In this document: one piece after another, positions 51,719 through 63,112 of the stretch
Layout: the number at the start of each line of letters is the position of its first letter
Numbering within the stretch: position 1 is the first letter of the stretch
DNA from: Bacillus marasmi
GTDB lineage: Bacteria > Bacillota > Bacilli > Bacillales > Cytobacillaceae
NCBI RefSeq assembly: GCF_902168435.1
Contig: NZ_LR656165.1
Coordinates: forward strand, 359,201-423,200
Direction of reading: 5' to 3'
DNA: 64,000 nt
The notes under the pieces: generated by a model
Told to the model about the DNA's origin: nothing
Databases searched by the model: none
Seen by the model: only the letters and a program-made list of their open reading frames with translations
Position numbers and translations under genes: made by a program

Positions 51719-54124
51719 TTACCCACGGTTGATTTTCCAAATACCATTGGCGTATTCTTGTATCGTCCGGTCACTTGAGAAATAACCTGAGCCAGCAATA
51801 TTGTGCAAGCTCATTTTGATCCACATATCCCGATCCCTAAATTTGTTTTCTACTTCTTTATGAATCGAAACATATGAATCAAAATCTCTTAGTACAAAAT
51901 ACTGATCGTTTTGAATTAACAATGAATCGTAGATTGGCACGAATTCATCATCGACATCAGAGAAGAAGCCATTTGTTAATTGGTCAATCACCTGGCGTAT
52001 CTTTTTATCGTGATGATAGTATTCCATTGAATGGTAGCCGCCATTTTGATAGAAATGGAGAACCTCTTCGGCAGTTAAGCCAAAAATAAAGATATTATCG
52101 TCGCCGACTTTTTCTTTAATCTCCACATTTGCTCCATCAAGTGTGCCGACAGTTAACGCTCCATTCATCATGAGCTTCATATTCCCAGTACCAGAGGCTT
52201 CCTTACTCGCGGTCGAAATCTGCTCGCTGACATCAGCTGCCGGAAATAGCTCCTCCGCAACTGAAACGCGGTAGTTTTCCAAGAATACTACCTTCAGCAT
52301 ATCGTGAACATCAGGGTCCCCGTTAATCCGATCCGCAACGGTATTAATGAGCTTGATGATTTTCTTAGCATAATAATAGCCTGGTGAAGCCTTTGCACCA
52401 AAGATGAACGTCCGTGGATACATTTTAAAGCCTGGATCCTCTTTTAAGCGATTGTACAAATGCATAATGTGAAGAATATTCAACAACTGCCGCTTGTAGG
52501 CATGGAGTCTCTTCACATGAACATCAAAAATCGAATTGGGATCGATACTGATGCCCGTTTGCTCATATACCCTTTGTGCGAACCGAAACTTGTTATCCTG
52601 TTTTACTACACGTAGCGAATCTAAAAAGCCTCTGTCATTCTGAAATTCCCTTAGTTTGACCAATTGCTGCGGGTCATGAACCCAGTCAATTCCAATTGCA
52701 CTCGTAATTAAGTTTGAAAGCTTAGGGTTGGATTTTACCAACCAACGGCGATGGGTAATCCCATTCGTCTTATTATTAAACTTATCGGGAAAAATTTGAT
52801 AAAACTGATTCATTTCTCGATTTTTTAAAATATCAGTGTGAATTTGCGCTACCCCGTTAATGCTGAAGCTTCCAACAAGGGCAAGATGCGCCATCTTTAC
52901 CTCATCATGAGTAATGATGGTCATATTATTGATGCGATCCCAATCGCCAGGATATTGCTTCCACAAATCCTCACAAAAACGGCGATTGATTTCCTCAATA
53001 ATCATATAAATACGTGGTAGCAATGGCTTGAACAAGCGGACAGGCCATTTCTCCAACGCCTCAGAAAGGGTAGTATGATTTGTGTAGGAAATCGTTCTCG
53101 TTGTAATATCCCAAGCCTCTTCCCAGCTCAGCTTGTCCTCATCAAGAAGAATCCGCATCATTTCAGGGATTGCCATGACAGGATGAGTGTCGTTAATATG
53201 TATCGCAATCCGATCAGGCAACTCTGAGAGTGGGCGATGCGTTGCCCGGAAGCCTCTCATGATGGTCCGAACACTTGCAGAAACAAGCAAATATTGCTGC
53301 TTAAGACGAAGGATTTTCCCATCATCATGTGTATCATCTGGATAAAGAAACTCAGATATTGCCTCAGTTTCCCGCTTATACCTCATCACATCTCGGTAAA
53401 ATGGATATGGTGAAGGCTCGGCACTCCATAACCTGAGTGTATTAACCGTTTCCGTTTGATAGCCAATTACAGGCAAATCATAGGGGACAGCCGTAACCAC
53501 TTCAGAATTTATATGACGGAAGCAAAGGCGACCCTTCTCGTCATTATAAGCTTCGATTTCGCCCCAGAACGGCACTTCAACGGCTAAGTCATTTTTTCGG
53601 ACCTCCCAAACTTGTCCATAACGGAGCCATTGTTCGGGAAGCTCAACCTGATAACCATCAACAAACTTTTGCTCGAACAGTCCATGACGGTAACGAATCC
53701 CGCAGCCATGACCAGGGAGATTTAATGAAGCAAGAGAATCTAAAAAGCAAGCAGCAAGTCGACCTAATCCGCCGTTTCCTAGACCTGCATCAGACTCAAT
53801 CTCTTCCAAGTCACCTAAATCTACGCCAAGCTCCTTCAAACCGCTTTCCACCAATTCTTCAATTCCTAAATTCATTAAATTATGGCGCAAAAGGCGGCCA
53901 AGCAGGAACTCAATCGATAAATAGTAAACTTGCTTTTGACCGTTCAACCGGTACTTTTCTTTCGTATGAATCCAATTGGAGCTAACATATTCTCGAATCA
54001 TATGACCAAGGGTTAAAAAATGGTCACTCTTCGTGCTTTCCTTAAACGGTTTACCACACATCATCTCTAGTCGCTTTAAAAAGGCGTGTTGAAATTCCTG
54101 TTTATTAGAAAACATGGCTTTCAC
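51719..54124 (-). CDS. glgP: Glycogen phosphorylase
   Basis: An 801-residue PLP enzyme releasing glucose-1-phosphate from glycogen. The PLP-lysine signature is [20 protein letters not shown] (about residue 640), with [19 protein letters not shown] near the N-terminus. GGAGTG precedes the ATG. The start overlaps the glgA 3' end by 20 nt. Last gene of glgBCDAP. Confidence 0.96.
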   Translation of the reverse strand: MKAMFSNKQEFQHAFLKRLEMMCGKPFKESTKSDHFLTLGHMIREYVSSNWIHTKEKYRLNGQKQVYYLSIEFLLGRLLRHNLMNLGIEELVESGLKELGVDLGDLEEIESDAGLGNGGLGRLAACFLDSLASLNLPGHGCGIRYRHGLFEQKFVDGYQVELPEQWLRYGQVWEVRKNDLAVEVPFWGEIEAYNDEKGRLCFRHINSEVVTAVPYDLPVIGYQTETVNTLRLWSAEPSPYPFYRDVMRYKRETEAISEFLYPDDTHDDGKILRLKQQYLLVSASVRTIMRGFRATHRPLSELPDRIAIHINDTHPVMAIPEMMRILLDEDKLSWEEAWDITTRTISYTNHTTLSEALEKWPVRLFKPLLPRIYMIIEEINRRFCEDLWKQYPGDWDRINNMTIITHDEVKMAHLALVGSFSINGVAQIHTDILKNREMNQFYQIFPDKFNNKTNGITHRRWLVKSNPKLSNLITSAIGIDWVHDPQQLVKLREFQNDRGFLDSLRVVKQDNKFRFAQRVYEQTGISIDPNSIFDVHVKRLHAYKRQLLNILHIMHLYNRLKEDPGFKMYPRTFIFGAKASPGYYYAKKIIKLINTVADRINGDPDVHDMLKVVFLENYRVSVAEELFPAADVSEQISTASKEASGTGNMKLMMNGALTVGTLDGANVEIKEKVGDDNIFIFGLTAEEVLHFYQNGGYHSMEYYHHDKKIRQVIDQLTNGFFSDVDDEFVPIYDSLLIQNDQYFVLRDFDSYVSIHKEVENKFRDRDMWIKMSLHNIAGSGYFSSDRTIQEYANGIWKINRG

Positions 54125-55559
54125 TCCTTGATATCAGTTCGGAATAAAGCCGATTGTATTGAAATGCTGATTGCGCCCAGCTATAATCCTTTGACATCGT
54201 TGTTTTCACCAACTTTTTCCAAGTTGGTTTTTTATAATGATAGAAAGATAAGGAACGACGCAATGTATACAGCATATCGTGTGCATTGAAGTTCGTGAAC
54301 GAAAATCCATTCCCTTTATCCGACCATTCATCATATGCTTGTACCGTATCATTTAGTCCGCCAGTTTCCCGAACGAGCGGGATACTACCATAACGCATGG
54401 CAATCAATTGTCCTAGACCACAAGGCTCGAATTTAGACGGCATCAAGAACAAATCAGAGCCAGCATAAAGCTGGTGTGCCCATTCTTCATTGAAGCCAAT
54501 TTGAACTCGGACCTGGTCTGGATAACGGTGCTCCATTTCACGGAAGAACCATTCGAACTCCAAATCCCCCGTACCCAACACGACCATTTGAATTTTTTCT
54601 GCCATCATCTCATGAAAAACAGCTTTAACAAGATCAAGACCCTTTTGCTTTGTTAATCGAGTAATCATCGCCACAATCGGAATGTCATCGTTTTGCGGAA
54701 GACCGAGTGTTTTTTGAATAAAACGTTTATTCTCAAGCTTCTTCTCCAACTTCTGCACATCATAATTTTGATGAATAAGCGGATCATTAGCAGGATTATA
54801 AAATTCATCATCAATCCCGTTTAAAATCCCCTTTAAATCAGATTGGCGTTTACGAAGAAGACCATCCAGCTTTTCACCGAAATATGCCGTTTGAATTTCC
54901 TCGAGATATGTCGGACTAACGGTCGTGATCATGTCCGCCGACACAAGGCCGGCTTTCATGAAATTGATATTTCCGAAAAACTCTAAATGATCCTGATTAA
55001 AATACTTGCTGTGAATACCTAATAAATCATCCATCGTTTCTTTCGGAAAAACACCTTGAAACATTAAATTGTGAATCGTAAAAATCGTACGGATGAATTC
55101 ATAGCCTGGCTTGCGGTAATATTCAACCCGATACAAGAATGGAATCATTCCAGTATGCCAATCGTGGCAATGGATAATATCTGGGGAAAAATCCAAATGA
55201 CTGATCGCATCGAGGACAGCACGATTAAAAAAGGCAAATCTCTCTCCATCATCGAAATATCCATATAAACCATCACGTTTAAAATAATACTCGTTGTCAA
55301 TAAAGTAATACGTTACTCCATCAAGCTTAAGCTCCATAACTCCACAATATTGATTTCTCCAACCAACCTTGACAGTGAAATCAGTTACTTTCTTCATCTT
55401 AAGCTTATACTTTTGGGCGATCATTCCATAGTTTGGAAGAATCACGCGAATATCAGTACCTTGATTCACAAGCTCCTGTGGCAGGGAACCAGCAACATCT
55501 GCAAGCCCACCTGATTTGATAAATGGAGTACATTCTGAGACTGCAAACAATATTTTCAC
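54105..55559 (-). CDS. glgA: Glycogen synthase (ADP-glucose)
   Basis: A 484-residue GT5 enzyme extending alpha-1,4-glucan. N-terminal ADP-glucose motif [16 protein letters not shown], later [11 protein letters not shown] and the E-x7-E region [19 protein letters not shown]. The start is GTG 55559, overlapping the glgD stop by 4 nt. It overlaps glgP by 20 nt. Confidence 0.95.
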   Translation of the reverse strand: MKILFAVSECTPFIKSGGLADVAGSLPQELVNQGTDIRVILPNYGMIAQKYKLKMKKVTDFTVKVGWRNQYCGVMELKLDGVTYYFIDNEYYFKRDGLYGYFDDGERFAFFNRAVLDAISHLDFSPDIIHCHDWHTGMIPFLYRVEYYRKPGYEFIRTIFTIHNLMFQGVFPKETMDDLLGIHSKYFNQDHLEFFGNINFMKAGLVSADMITTVSPTYLEEIQTAYFGEKLDGLLRKRQSDLKGILNGIDDEFYNPANDPLIHQNYDVQKLEKKLENKRFIQKTLGLPQNDDIPIVAMITRLTKQKGLDLVKAVFHEMMAEKIQMVVLGTGDLEFEWFFREMEHRYPDQVRVQIGFNEEWAHQLYAGSDLFLMPSKFEPCGLGQLIAMRYGSIPLVRETGGLNDTVQAYDEWSDKGNGFSFTNFNAHDMLYTLRRSLSFYHYKKPTWKKLVKTTMSKDYSWAQSAFQYNRLYSELISRSESHVF

Positions 55560-56578
55560 GAATTCATCAGAGCTCCTTGAACCGTATCCTTGCGAAGAAT
55601 TTTTGGTGCATCTGGTGAAACACGAATTCTTCTTCCAGACTCAATAATTACATCTTTATCTAGAATGACATTTTCCAGAATGCAATTATCGCTAATCTCA
55701 CATTTTTGTAGTATCACACTATTTTTGATGACGGTATTTTTCCCAACTTTTACGCCTCTGGCAATGATGCTGTTTTCAACTCTTCCATCAATTTGGCAGC
55801 CATTGGCAATCATCGAGTTTTGAATCGACGCCTCTTTCGCATATAGCGTCGGTGGCTCATCCATTACCTTCGTAAAGATTGGCTGATCCTTTTGGAAGAA
55901 TTTTTTCCAAATCGCTGGCTGTAAAAACTCCATGCTCGTTTCATAATACTTTTTCACAGAGTCAACCATCACTGCATAGCCTTTAAATTGGTAATAACAA
56001 ACCTTGTAATCATGATTCAGTGAATGAACAACATCATTCATTGAAGTAAATCCTGTTTTCTCATGGTTCTCCAGTAGCTCAATTAATAGAGATGTCTTTA
56101 ATAAGTACATATCCATCGACTTGCCCTCATGACGAAGCTCAGTAATATCGCAATCTGCATCGATATGCGCATCTAAAATCGTCCGGAAATCGATATTGGC
56201 CACTGTAAAGCAATTCGCAACTAATGTATATTCCTGTGAGCTACGCTTGAAAAAGCTTAAATGTGCAGCAAACTGATCAAACGAGTTGCCCCCATTAGGC
56301 AGGTCGAACAATTGTGGTGGAAATAAGAACAACCCATCGCGCTTGCGGTTTAAATCCCAATTTCTACCGGATCCTAAATGATCCATAAGTGAGTGATATT
56401 GATATTTTGGAAAAAGTGCTACACTTTTAATACCCGAATTCACCATGCTAGATAGCACAAAATCAATTAATCGGTAGCGTCCCGCAAATGGAACAGCCGC
56501 CAAAGACCGTTCGATAATAAGCTCCTCTAGATCCCCTTTATAGGTTGCATCGATTACCCCTAATAATTTCTTTTTCAA
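55556..56578 (-). CDS. glgD: GlgD, ADP-glucose pyrophosphorylase regulatory subunit
   Basis: A 340-residue nucleotidyltransferase-fold protein with a left-handed beta-helix C-terminus. The catalytic GGxGxR pyrophosphorylase loop of GlgC is absent (here [20 protein letters not shown]), as expected for the GlgD subunit, which boosts GlgC in Bacillus. The start is TTG 56578 after GGAGGG. Confidence 0.92.
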   Translation of the reverse strand: MKKKLLGVIDATYKGDLEELIIERSLAAVPFAGRYRLIDFVLSSMVNSGIKSVALFPKYQYHSLMDHLGSGRNWDLNRKRDGLFLFPPQLFDLPNGGNSFDQFAAHLSFFKRSSQEYTLVANCFTVANIDFRTILDAHIDADCDITELRHEGKSMDMYLLKTSLLIELLENHEKTGFTSMNDVVHSLNHDYKVCYYQFKGYAVMVDSVKKYYETSMEFLQPAIWKKFFQKDQPIFTKVMDEPPTLYAKEASIQNSMIANGCQIDGRVENSIIARGVKVGKNTVIKNSVILQKCEISDNCILENVILDKDVIIESGRRIRVSPDAPKILRKDTVQGALMNS

Positions 56579-56632
56579 CGCTGAAACCCTCCCAATTATT
56601 TATCTATCGCAAACAAATTTCGCTTTATCTTT

Positions 56633-57811
56633 TTATCCAATCTTCTTTTTCAGCGTCGATTCTGTTTGTATTTCTATGTCATCAAGCATCTCTTCTGATA
56701 CTAAAATAATGCCCTCTGGGTCTTCCGTACCACGAATCACTGCCCCATCTGGTATGGTTATCCCTCCAGGAATAATCGCCTTCTCAATGTACACGTTTCT
56801 ACCAATTACGGCTTCTGGCATGATCACTGATTCACGTACCACCGCGCCGGCTTCAATCGTAACTCCTTGGAAGATGACAGAGCGTTCCACATCTCCTTCA
56901 ATTGTGCAGCCTTCGTTAATCATCGAACCTAACACGGAGGCTTGCGGTGAAATATATTGTGGAGGCTGGTTCGGATTGACAGAATAGATGCGCCATGATG
57001 GATCAAATAGATTCAATTCGCATTTTTCATCCAACAGGTCCATATTCGCTTCCCAAAGGCTGCGAACAGTACCAACATCCTTCCAATAGCCTTTAAAAGG
57101 ATAAGCTACTAGCTTTTTCTCTTCCTCTAACAAGCGTGGAATAATATCCTTTCCAAAATCGTGACTGGAATTCGGAGTGTCATTATCCTTGATCAAGTAT
57201 TCTTTTAACACCTTCCAATTGAAGATGTAAATTCCCATCGAAGCTAAATTGCTTTTTGGAAAATCTGGCTTTTCTTCAAACTCAGTGATGCTCATATCAT
57301 CCGCAGCATTCATGATGCCAAAGCGGCTCGCTTCATCCCATGGAACCTCAATAACTGATATCGTTACATCCGCGCCTTTTTCCTTGTGGAAATCTAGCAT
57401 TGCTTCGTAATTCATTTTATAAATATGGTCTCCAGAAAGGATTAACACGTACTCTGGGTCATATTGGGTTAAATAATTGATATTTTGATAGATTGCACTA
57501 GCCGTACCGGAATACCATTTCACTTCCGATGTTTCTGCATATGGAGGAAGTACTGTTACTCCACCGTTTCTTCTATCTAAATCCCATGCACTGCCGATGC
57601 CGATATATGAATTCAATAATAGCGGTTGGTACTGAGTTAAAACACCAACTGTATCGATGCCTGAATTTGTGCAATTACTTAATGCAAAATCAATAATTCG
57701 ATATTTTCCTCCAAATGGTACAGCCGGCTTAGCAATCTCCTTTGTTAAGGAATTAAGCCTGCTTCCCTTTCCTCCTGCCAACAGCATGGCGACGCACTTT
57801 TTCTTTCCCAC
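56633..57811 (-). CDS. glgC: Glucose-1-phosphate adenylyltransferase
   Basis: A 392-residue catalytic subunit making ADP-glucose. The loop [20 protein letters not shown] and the substrate site [11 protein letters not shown] are present, followed by hexapeptide repeats. The start is GTG 57811 after GGAG. It overlaps the 3' end of glgB by 59 nt, so the two are coupled. Confidence 0.95.
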   Translation of the reverse strand: MGKKKCVAMLLAGGKGSRLNSLTKEIAKPAVPFGGKYRIIDFALSNCTNSGIDTVGVLTQYQPLLLNSYIGIGSAWDLDRRNGGVTVLPPYAETSEVKWYSGTASAIYQNINYLTQYDPEYVLILSGDHIYKMNYEAMLDFHKEKGADVTISVIEVPWDEASRFGIMNAADDMSITEFEEKPDFPKSNLASMGIYIFNWKVLKEYLIKDNDTPNSSHDFGKDIIPRLLEEEKKLVAYPFKGYWKDVGTVRSLWEANMDLLDEKCELNLFDPSWRIYSVNPNQPPQYISPQASVLGSMINEGCTIEGDVERSVIFQGVTIEAGAVVRESVIMPEAVIGRNVYIEKAIIPGGITIPDGAVIRGTEDPEGIILVSEEMLDDIEIQTESTLKKKIG

Positions 57812-59702
57812 TATCTCCCAGCTCCTTTCTTTGTTTTACAGGGCGCAATACAGTGATTCCAAAAGGAGGAATCGTCATTTCAATCTGGTACGGTCTACCG
57901 TGAAATGGTTCATCTATTGCTTTAAGTACTTTCTTATTAACATTATTAGCACCACCGAAATCGGTAGCATCACTATTGATAATTTCTCGATAGGTTCCTG
58001 CCTTTGGTACCCCTACTTTATAATTTTCATATGGTAGCTCACTAAAATTGCACACCACAATCAAAAATTCATCGGAGCCTGTTCCTTTACGAATAAATGA
58101 AAAAATAGACTGATCTTGATTGTTTACATCTATCCATTCAAACCCCTCATACGTATGATCCAGCTCGTATAATGGTTTTGAACGCTTATATATTTTTAAT
58201 AATTGTTTCCAATACTCATTCATCTTAACGTGCATCTCATAGTCAAATAAGTTCCAATCTAACTGTTCCTTATCCTTCCATTCGGAAAACTGACCAAATT
58301 CTGTTCCCATAAACAGTAATTTTTTCCCTGGATGAGCCATCATGTAGCCAAGCAACAATCTTAGTTGCGCAAACTTACGCCAATAATCCCCAGGCATTTT
58401 ATTCAGAAGTGATTTCTTTCCATGAACAACCTCATCGTGTGAAAAAGGAAGTATGAATTTTTCTGAAAAGGCATATAGAAAAGAGAATGTGACCTTATTG
58501 TGCTGCGTAGAACGATGCTCCGGTTCTGTTTCCATGTAGCTCAGCATGTCATTCATCCAGCCCATATTCCATTTATAGCTGAAGCCGAGTCCGCCGTGTT
58601 CAACCGGTACCGTTACTTGGGGCCAATCCGTGGAATCTTCCGCAATCATCATAACCGTAGGATCCTGTTGGTGGACAATCTGATTTAAATGCTTTAGAAA
58701 ATCAAGTCCAAACGTATTCACATGTTGGCCGTCTGAATTTGGCCAGAAAATGATGTTTGAAACTGCATCTACTCTAAATCCATCGATATGGTAATGTTTC
58801 ATCCAAAACAGCGCGTTGGAAATTAAAAAGCTATGAACCTCTTTCTTACCTAAATCAAAATTAGCTGTTCCCCAAACATGATTTTCACGATCATGTTCTG
58901 CTTTGTATTCATAAGCGTAATCTCCATCAAACCGATACAGGCCATGAGCATCCTTACAAAAATGCCCCGGTACCCAATCTAGAATAACTCCTAGTCCGTG
59001 CTGATGACATTGATCAACAAAATACATAAAATCATCTGGTGTGCCATAACGACTTGTTAAGGAATAATATCCAACACCTTGATATCCCCAAGAGATATCG
59101 AGCGGGTGTTCAACAAGTGGTAATAGCTCCACATGGGTAAATCCCTCATCAAGTACATAAGGAATTAACTCATCAGCCAATTCACGATAATTTAGGAAGC
59201 TTTCGTCTTCTTTTTTCTTCCACGAGCCTGCATGGACTTCATAGATCACCATCGGATCATTAGCCGCACTTTTTCTTGCCTTCTTCCGCTTCCATGCCTG
59301 GTCGTTCCATTTGTAACCGTCTAGGTTGTATACAACTGAAGCTGTACGTGGTCTCAGCTCTGAGTAGAAACCATATGGGTCAGCTTTTAAAAGTCGTTCC
59401 CCAGTTTGCGAAATAATTTCATACTTGTATAATGAGCCCTCAAGGTTTCCCTCGAGAACGAGCACCCAAACTCCCTCTTTATTTAACTTATGTAACGAAT
59501 ACCCCAATCCATTCCAATTATTAAAATCTCCAACAACATTTACCTCTGTTGCATGTGGAGCCCACACACAAAATCTAGTAAATTGTCTACTATCTTCTTC
59601 AAAGATATGTGCACCAAATAATTGATAGCCTTCATACAATGTACCAGCATGAAAAAGATATAATTCAAACTCAGTTGGTAAAAATGTTTTCACTGTCATA
59701 TG
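57753..59702 (-). CDS. glgB: 1,4-Alpha-glucan branching enzyme
   Basis: A 649-residue GH13 branching enzyme. An N-terminal CBM48 (about 20-110) precedes the barrel; nucleophile Asp in [11 protein letters not shown], acid Glu in IAEDSTDWP, and [12 protein letters not shown]. The C-terminal tail is basic ([14 protein letters not shown]) and encoded over the glgC start. ATG 59702 is used. First gene of glgBCDAP; in B. subtilis this operon is sporulation-controlled (sigma-E). Confidence 0.95.
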   Translation of the reverse strand, partial: HMTVKTFLPTEFELYLFHAGTLYEGYQLFGAHIFEEDSRQFTRFCVWAPHATEVNVVGDFNNWNGLGYSLHKLNKEGVWVLVLEGNLEGSLYKYEIISQTGERLLKADPYGFYSELRPRTASVVYNLDGYKWNDQAWKRKKARKSAANDPMVIYEVHAGSWKKKEDESFLNYRELADELIPYVLDEGFTHVELLPLVEHPLDISWGYQGVGYYSLTSRYGTPDDFMYFVDQCHQHGLGVILDWVPGHFCKDAHGLYRFDGDYAYEYKAEHDRENHVWGTANFDLGKKEVHSFLISNALFWMKHYHIDGFRVDAVSNIIFWPNSDGQHVNTFGLDFLKHLNQIVHQQDPTVMMIAEDSTDWPQVTVPVEHGGLGFSYKWNMGWMNDMLSYMETEPEHRSTQHNKVTFSFLYAFSEKFILPFSHDEVVHGKKSLLNKMPGDYWRKFAQLRLLLGYMMAHPGKKLLFMGTEFGQFSEWKDKEQLDWNLFDYEMHVKMNEYWKQLLKIYKRSKPLYELDHTYEGFEWIDVNNQDQSIFSFIRKGTGSDEFLIVVCNFSELPYENYKVGVPKAGTYREIINSDATDFGGANNVNKKVLKAIDEPFHGRPYQIEMTIPPFGITVLRPVKQRKELGDSGKEKVRRHAVGRRKGKQA

Positions 59703-59910
59703 ACACCCCGCCACCCTTTTTTTACTTGGCCTATTTAGTACTATACCTCGATATCCATTATTATCCTACCGATAATTTTCCAAATATTAAGACAGTATCT
59801 GTTCTTTTATGATACATACCGAGTCGATTCACTGTGATTTGTTCTAATTCGACATATTTTACATGTTGATTTGACAAAATAAACATAAACACAAAAGGGG
59901 GTCTATTAAA

Positions 59911-60102
59911 ATGAAAGCGCAACCAGGAAAACGGCTAGAAAACAACGAAGAGAAGGTCCCACTATTTGAGGCTCCAGATGGAAAAATACTAGCGACAGGC
60001 GATATGTTCCGAGGTCCTTCCACAGGATTTATATCAGATCTAGATCTAAACAATCCTGGTTCAAAATTACCATCAGATGATATAGAACAGCAGTTGAGGT
60101 AG
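59911..60102 (+). CDS. Small hypothetical protein
   Basis: A 63-residue soluble protein, MKAQPGKRLENNEEKVPLFE, with a Gly/Pro/Asp-rich second half (GDMFRGPSTGFISDLDLNNPGS). I do not recognise it. AAAAGGGGG lies 8 nt before the ATG, a strong RBS that supports translation. It is divergent from glgB and followed by array E. Confidence 0.6.
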   Translation: MKAQPGKRLENNEEKVPLFEAPDGKILATGDMFRGPSTGFISDLDLNNPGSKLPSDDIEQQLR

Positions 60103-60269
60103 TTGTATAACACCTGTATTTTGTTATTTTAAAATAACATTTTTGGAATTTTTTGTAATTTGGTTGGAAATTTATAAGTGGTGGCACGATATGAAGTTTA
60201 AGTTACCGCTGAGACGATTTTTGCTTGATTATGGGAATCATTCATTTGCTATGGTTCTCGTTATGATCG

Positions 60270-61345
60270 ATTATTGGGGCGATCGGGCATCATACGTCTC
60301 CTATGGTTACCGTTTCGATTCTTTTTGGGGGTTATTGGGCATCATACGCCTCCAATGGTTACCGTTATGATTGATTTTTGGGGTGGTCGGGCATCATACG
60401 CCTCCTATGGTTACCGTTCGGTTTGTTTTTTGGGCGGCACGGGCATCATACGCCTCCTATGGTTACCGTTCGGTTTGTTTTTTGGGGTGGACGGGTATCA
60501 TACAGCCTCTATGGTTACCGTTCGGTTTGTTTTTTGGGTGGCACGGGCATCATACGCCTTCTATGGTTACCGTTCGGTTTGTTTTTTGGGGTGGACGGGT
60601 ATCATACAGCCTCTATGGTTACCGTTCGGTTTGTTTTTTGGGCGGCACGGGCATCATACGCCTTCTATGGTTACCGTTCGGTTTATTTTTTGGGGTGGAC
60701 GGGTATCATACAGCCTCTATGGTTACCGTTCGGTTTGTTTTTTGGGTGGCACGGGCATCATACGCCTTCTATGGTTACCGTTCGGTTTGTTTTTTGGGGT
60801 GGACGGGCATCATACGCCTCCTATGGTTACCGTTCGGTTTGTTTTTTGGGGTGGACGGGTATCATACAGCCTCTATGGTTACCGTTCGGTTTGTTTTTTG
60901 GGCGGCACGGGCATCATACGCCTCCTATGGTTACCGTTCGGTTTGTTTTTTGGGTGGCACGGGCATCATACGCCTTCTATGGTTACCGTTCGGTTTGTTT
61001 TTTGGGGTGGACGGGCATCATACGGCCTCTATGGTTACCGTTCGGTTTGTTTTTGGGGATGGACGGGCACCATACGCCTCCTATGGTTACCGTTCGGTTT
61101 GTTTTTTTGGGTGGACGGGCATCATACAGCCTCTATGGTTACCGTTCGGTTTGTTTTTTGGGTGGCACGGGCATCATACGCCTTCTATGGTTACCGTTCG
61201 GTTTGTTTTTGGGGATGGACGGGCACCATACGCCTCCTATGGTTACCGCTGCGATTCATTTTGGCGGTGATTGGGCATCATACACCTCCTATGGTTACAG
61301 TTGCTATCCATTATTGGACGGCACGGGCATCATACACTCGCTTGC
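60270..61345. repeat. Tandem hairpin array E, 21 units of exactly 52 bp
   Basis: GGG(C/T)A(T/C)CATAC arms begin at 60285 and recur every 52 bp to 61325 with no slip. Each unit has imperfect arms GGGCATCATA / TATGGTTACC, a short loop (CGCCTCC, CAGCCTC, CGCCTTC), then CGTTCGGTTTG and a run of 4-7 T. Because 52 is one more than a multiple of 3 and the unit lacks stops, all three plus frames stay open for 299-368 codons; none has a good RBS and I do not call them genes. It ends just before the tRNA terminator. Confidence 0.97.
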
Positions 61346-61359
61346 CTAATCTACGAAAC

Positions 61360-61396
61360 ACAAAAAAGCTATTAACTTAGTAGTTAATAGCTTTTT
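61360..61396 (-). terminator. Terminator of the rRNA-tRNA operon
   Basis: AAAAAGCTATTAAC / GTTAATAGCTTTTT, a 14-bp perfect stem with a 6-nt loop, directly after tRNA-Glu. Confidence 0.9.
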
Positions 61397-61400
61397 CCTA

Positions 61401-61472
61401 TGACCCCTACGGGATTCGAACCCGTGTTACCGCCGTGAAAGGGCGGTGTCTTAACCGCTTGACCAAGGGGCC
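61401..61472 (-). tRNA. tRNA-Glu (TTC)
   Basis: Cloverleaf with anticodon stem CCGCC/GGCGG around CTTTCAC; CCA end not encoded. Last tRNA of the operon. Confidence 0.95.
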
Positions 61473-61480
61473 AATTTATC

Positions 61481-61571
61481 TGGCGGAGAAGGAGGGATTT
61501 GAACCCTCGCGCCGGTTACCCGACCTACACCCTTAGCAGGGGCGCCTCTTCAGCCTCTTGAGTACTTCCCC
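61481..61571 (-). tRNA. tRNA-Ser (GCT)
   Basis: Long variable arm; anticodon loop CTGCTAA; CCA encoded. Confidence 0.95.
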
Positions 61572-61578
61572 AAATAAA

Positions 61579-61653
61579 TGGCTCCGCAGGTAGGACTCGA
61601 ACCTACGACCGATCGGTTAACAGCCGATTGCTCTACCACTGAGCTACTGCGGA
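61579..61653 (-). tRNA. tRNA-Asn (GTT)
   Basis: Anticodon loop CTGTTAA; acceptor TCCGCAG; CCA encoded. Confidence 0.95.
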
Positions 61654-61677
61654 ACAATAAAAAGTTTATATAGAAAA

Positions 61678-61751
<74 letters not shown>

Positions 61752-61755
61752 TTAA

Positions 61756-61829
61756 TGGAGCGGGTGATGGGAATCGAACCCACAACAACAGCTTGGAAGG
61801 CTGTGGTTTTACCACTAAACTACACCCGC
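61756..61829 (-). tRNA. tRNA-Gly (TCC)
   Basis: Anticodon loop CTTCCAA; acceptor GCGGGTG; CCA encoded. Confidence 0.95.
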
Positions 61830-61841
61830 GTAAAATTTTAA

Positions 61842-61918
61842 TGGGGCGACTGATGGGAATCGAACCCACGAATGCCTGAACCACAATCAGGTGCGTTAAC
61901 CACTTCGCCACAATCGCC
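61842..61918 (-). tRNA. tRNA-His (GTG)
   Basis: Anticodon loop TTGTGGT; extra 5' G (G-1) opposite C73 as usual for tRNA-His; CCA encoded. Confidence 0.95.
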
Positions 61919-61950
61919 ATAATGTCAATCATTTTTAAAGATGATAAAGG

Positions 61951-62023
61951 TGGCTCAGGACGGAATCGAACCGCCGACACATGGATTTTCAGTCCATTGC
62001 TCTACCGACTGAGCTACTGAGCC
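61951..62023 (-). tRNA. tRNA-Phe (GAA)
   Basis: Anticodon loop CTGAAAA; acceptor GGCTCAG; the sequence after the discriminator A reads CCT, so CCA is not fully encoded. Confidence 0.94.
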
Positions 62024-62028
62024 ATAAA

Positions 62029-62105
62029 TGGCGGTCCGGACGGGACTCGAACCCGCGACCTCCTGCGTGACAGGCAGGCATTCTAACCAACTGAACTACC
62101 GGACC
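62029..62105 (-). tRNA. tRNA-Asp (GTC)
   Basis: Anticodon loop CTGTCAC; acceptor GGTCCGG; CCA encoded. Confidence 0.95.
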
Positions 62106-62108
62106 ATA

Positions 62109-62168
<60 letters not shown>

Positions 62169-62182
<14 letters not shown>

Positions 62183-62334
62183 ACGGTAAAAATTATAATA
62201 TTTTATTCATGCCCTTAGATTTAGTAAGGGCTGTCCCGATTTCGGAAAGCTTATTCAAGTAGCCTCTCAATCGGTACAACTCGCAGTATTTCGATGAAGT
62301 AACGCTCGTTGCTCCACCCCGCGACGGTAAAAAT
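62169..62334. repeat. 25-bp exact direct repeat of the fMet tRNA 5' end flanking a 116-bp segment
   Basis: TGCTCCACCCCGCGACGGTA plus AAAAT occurs at 62,169-62,193 and 62,310-62,334. The first copy is the 5' part of tRNA-fMet with its leader; the second is a fragment. The segment between has a CCCTTA / TAAGGG hairpin and no recognisable gene. Confidence 0.85.
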
Positions 62335-62357
62335 AAATATTAATTTTATAAATAAAA

Positions 62358-62450
62358 TGGCGGAGGAAGAGGGATTCGAACCCCCGCGCGGTTTAACCCG
62401 CCTGTCGGTTTTCAAGACCGATCCCTTCAGCCGGACTTGGGTATTCCTCC
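62358..62450 (-). tRNA. tRNA-Ser (TGA)
   Basis: Long variable arm; anticodon loop CTTGAAA; CCA encoded. Confidence 0.95.
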
Positions 62451-62466
62451 GCGATAAAAATATTAA

Positions 62467-62543
62467 TGGTGGACCTTGTAGGACTCGAACCTACGACCGG
62501 ACGGTTATGAGCCGTCTGCTCTAACCAGCTGAGCTAAAGGTCC
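62467..62543 (-). tRNA. tRNA-Ile2 (CAT, lysidine-modified)
   Basis: Anticodon CAT but the body (GGACCTTTAGCTCAG acceptor and D-arm) matches the Bacillus Ile2 tRNA whose C34 is changed to lysidine by TilS. CCA encoded. It is unlike the elongator Met gene next to it. Confidence 0.85.
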
Positions 62544-62548
62544 CAATA

Positions 62549-62625
62549 TGGTAGCGGCGGAGGGGATCGAACCCCCGACCTTACGGGTATGAACCGTACG
62601 CTCTAGCCAGCTGAGCTACACCGCC
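62549..62625 (-). tRNA. Elongator tRNA-Met (CAT)
   Basis: Anticodon loop TTCATAC; acceptor GGCGGTG; CCA encoded. Confidence 0.92.
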
Positions 62626-62647
62626 ATAATGGTATTTGAGATTAAAT

Positions 62648-62723
62648 TGGTGGAGCCTAGCGGGATCGAACCGCTGACCTCCTGCGTGCAAAGCAGGCGC
62701 TCTCCCAGCTGAGCTAAGGCCCC
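62648..62723 (-). tRNA. tRNA-Ala (TGC)
   Basis: Anticodon loop TTTGCAC; acceptor GGGGCCT; CCA encoded. Confidence 0.95.
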
Positions 62724-62742
62724 ATTAAATAAGAAGTGTGGA

Positions 62743-62819
62743 TGGTCGGGAAGACAGGATTCGAACCTGCGACCCCTTGGTCCCAAACCAAGTGCTCTAC
62801 CAAGCTGAGCTACTTCCCG
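62743..62819 (-). tRNA. tRNA-Pro (TGG)
   Basis: Anticodon loop TTTGGGA; acceptor CGGGAAG; CCA encoded. Confidence 0.95.
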
Positions 62820-62823
62820 ATTT

Positions 62824-62920
62824 AGATGTCAGAGTTCAGATGTTAGATGTCAGAATTTCAGAATTGCTTCGAAGCTTTTCTTTCAATTTGACTTATCACT
62901 TCTGATTTCTTACTTCTAGA
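62824..62920. repeat. Intergenic repeat in tRNA spacer, copy 1
   Basis: AGATGTCAGA ... GCTTCGAAGC ... ACTTCTGATTTCTTACTTCT, about 97 bp between tRNA-Pro and tRNA-Arg. Copy 2 lies at 63,283-63,379. Confidence 0.7.
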
Positions 62921-62922
62921 AA

Positions 62923-62999
<77 letters not shown>

Positions 63000-63011
63000 A
63001 TATATTAAAGA

Positions 63012-63100
63012 TGGTGCCGAGGACCGGAATCGAACCGGTACGGTAGTCACCTACCGCAGGATTTTAAGTCCTGTGCGTCTGCCAGTTCCGCCACCCCGGC
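63012..63100 (-). tRNA. tRNA-Leu (TAA)
   Basis: Long variable arm; anticodon loop CTTAAAA; CCA encoded. Confidence 0.95.
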
Positions 63101-63112
63101 AAAAATAGTAAG

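Noticed and set aside
60274-61380. Three long overlapping open frames (299-368 codons) encoding hydrophobic repeat proteins
   Set aside because: They arise because the 52-bp unit has no stop in any phase; there is no RBS, the same peptides appear in all frames, and array behaviour explains them.
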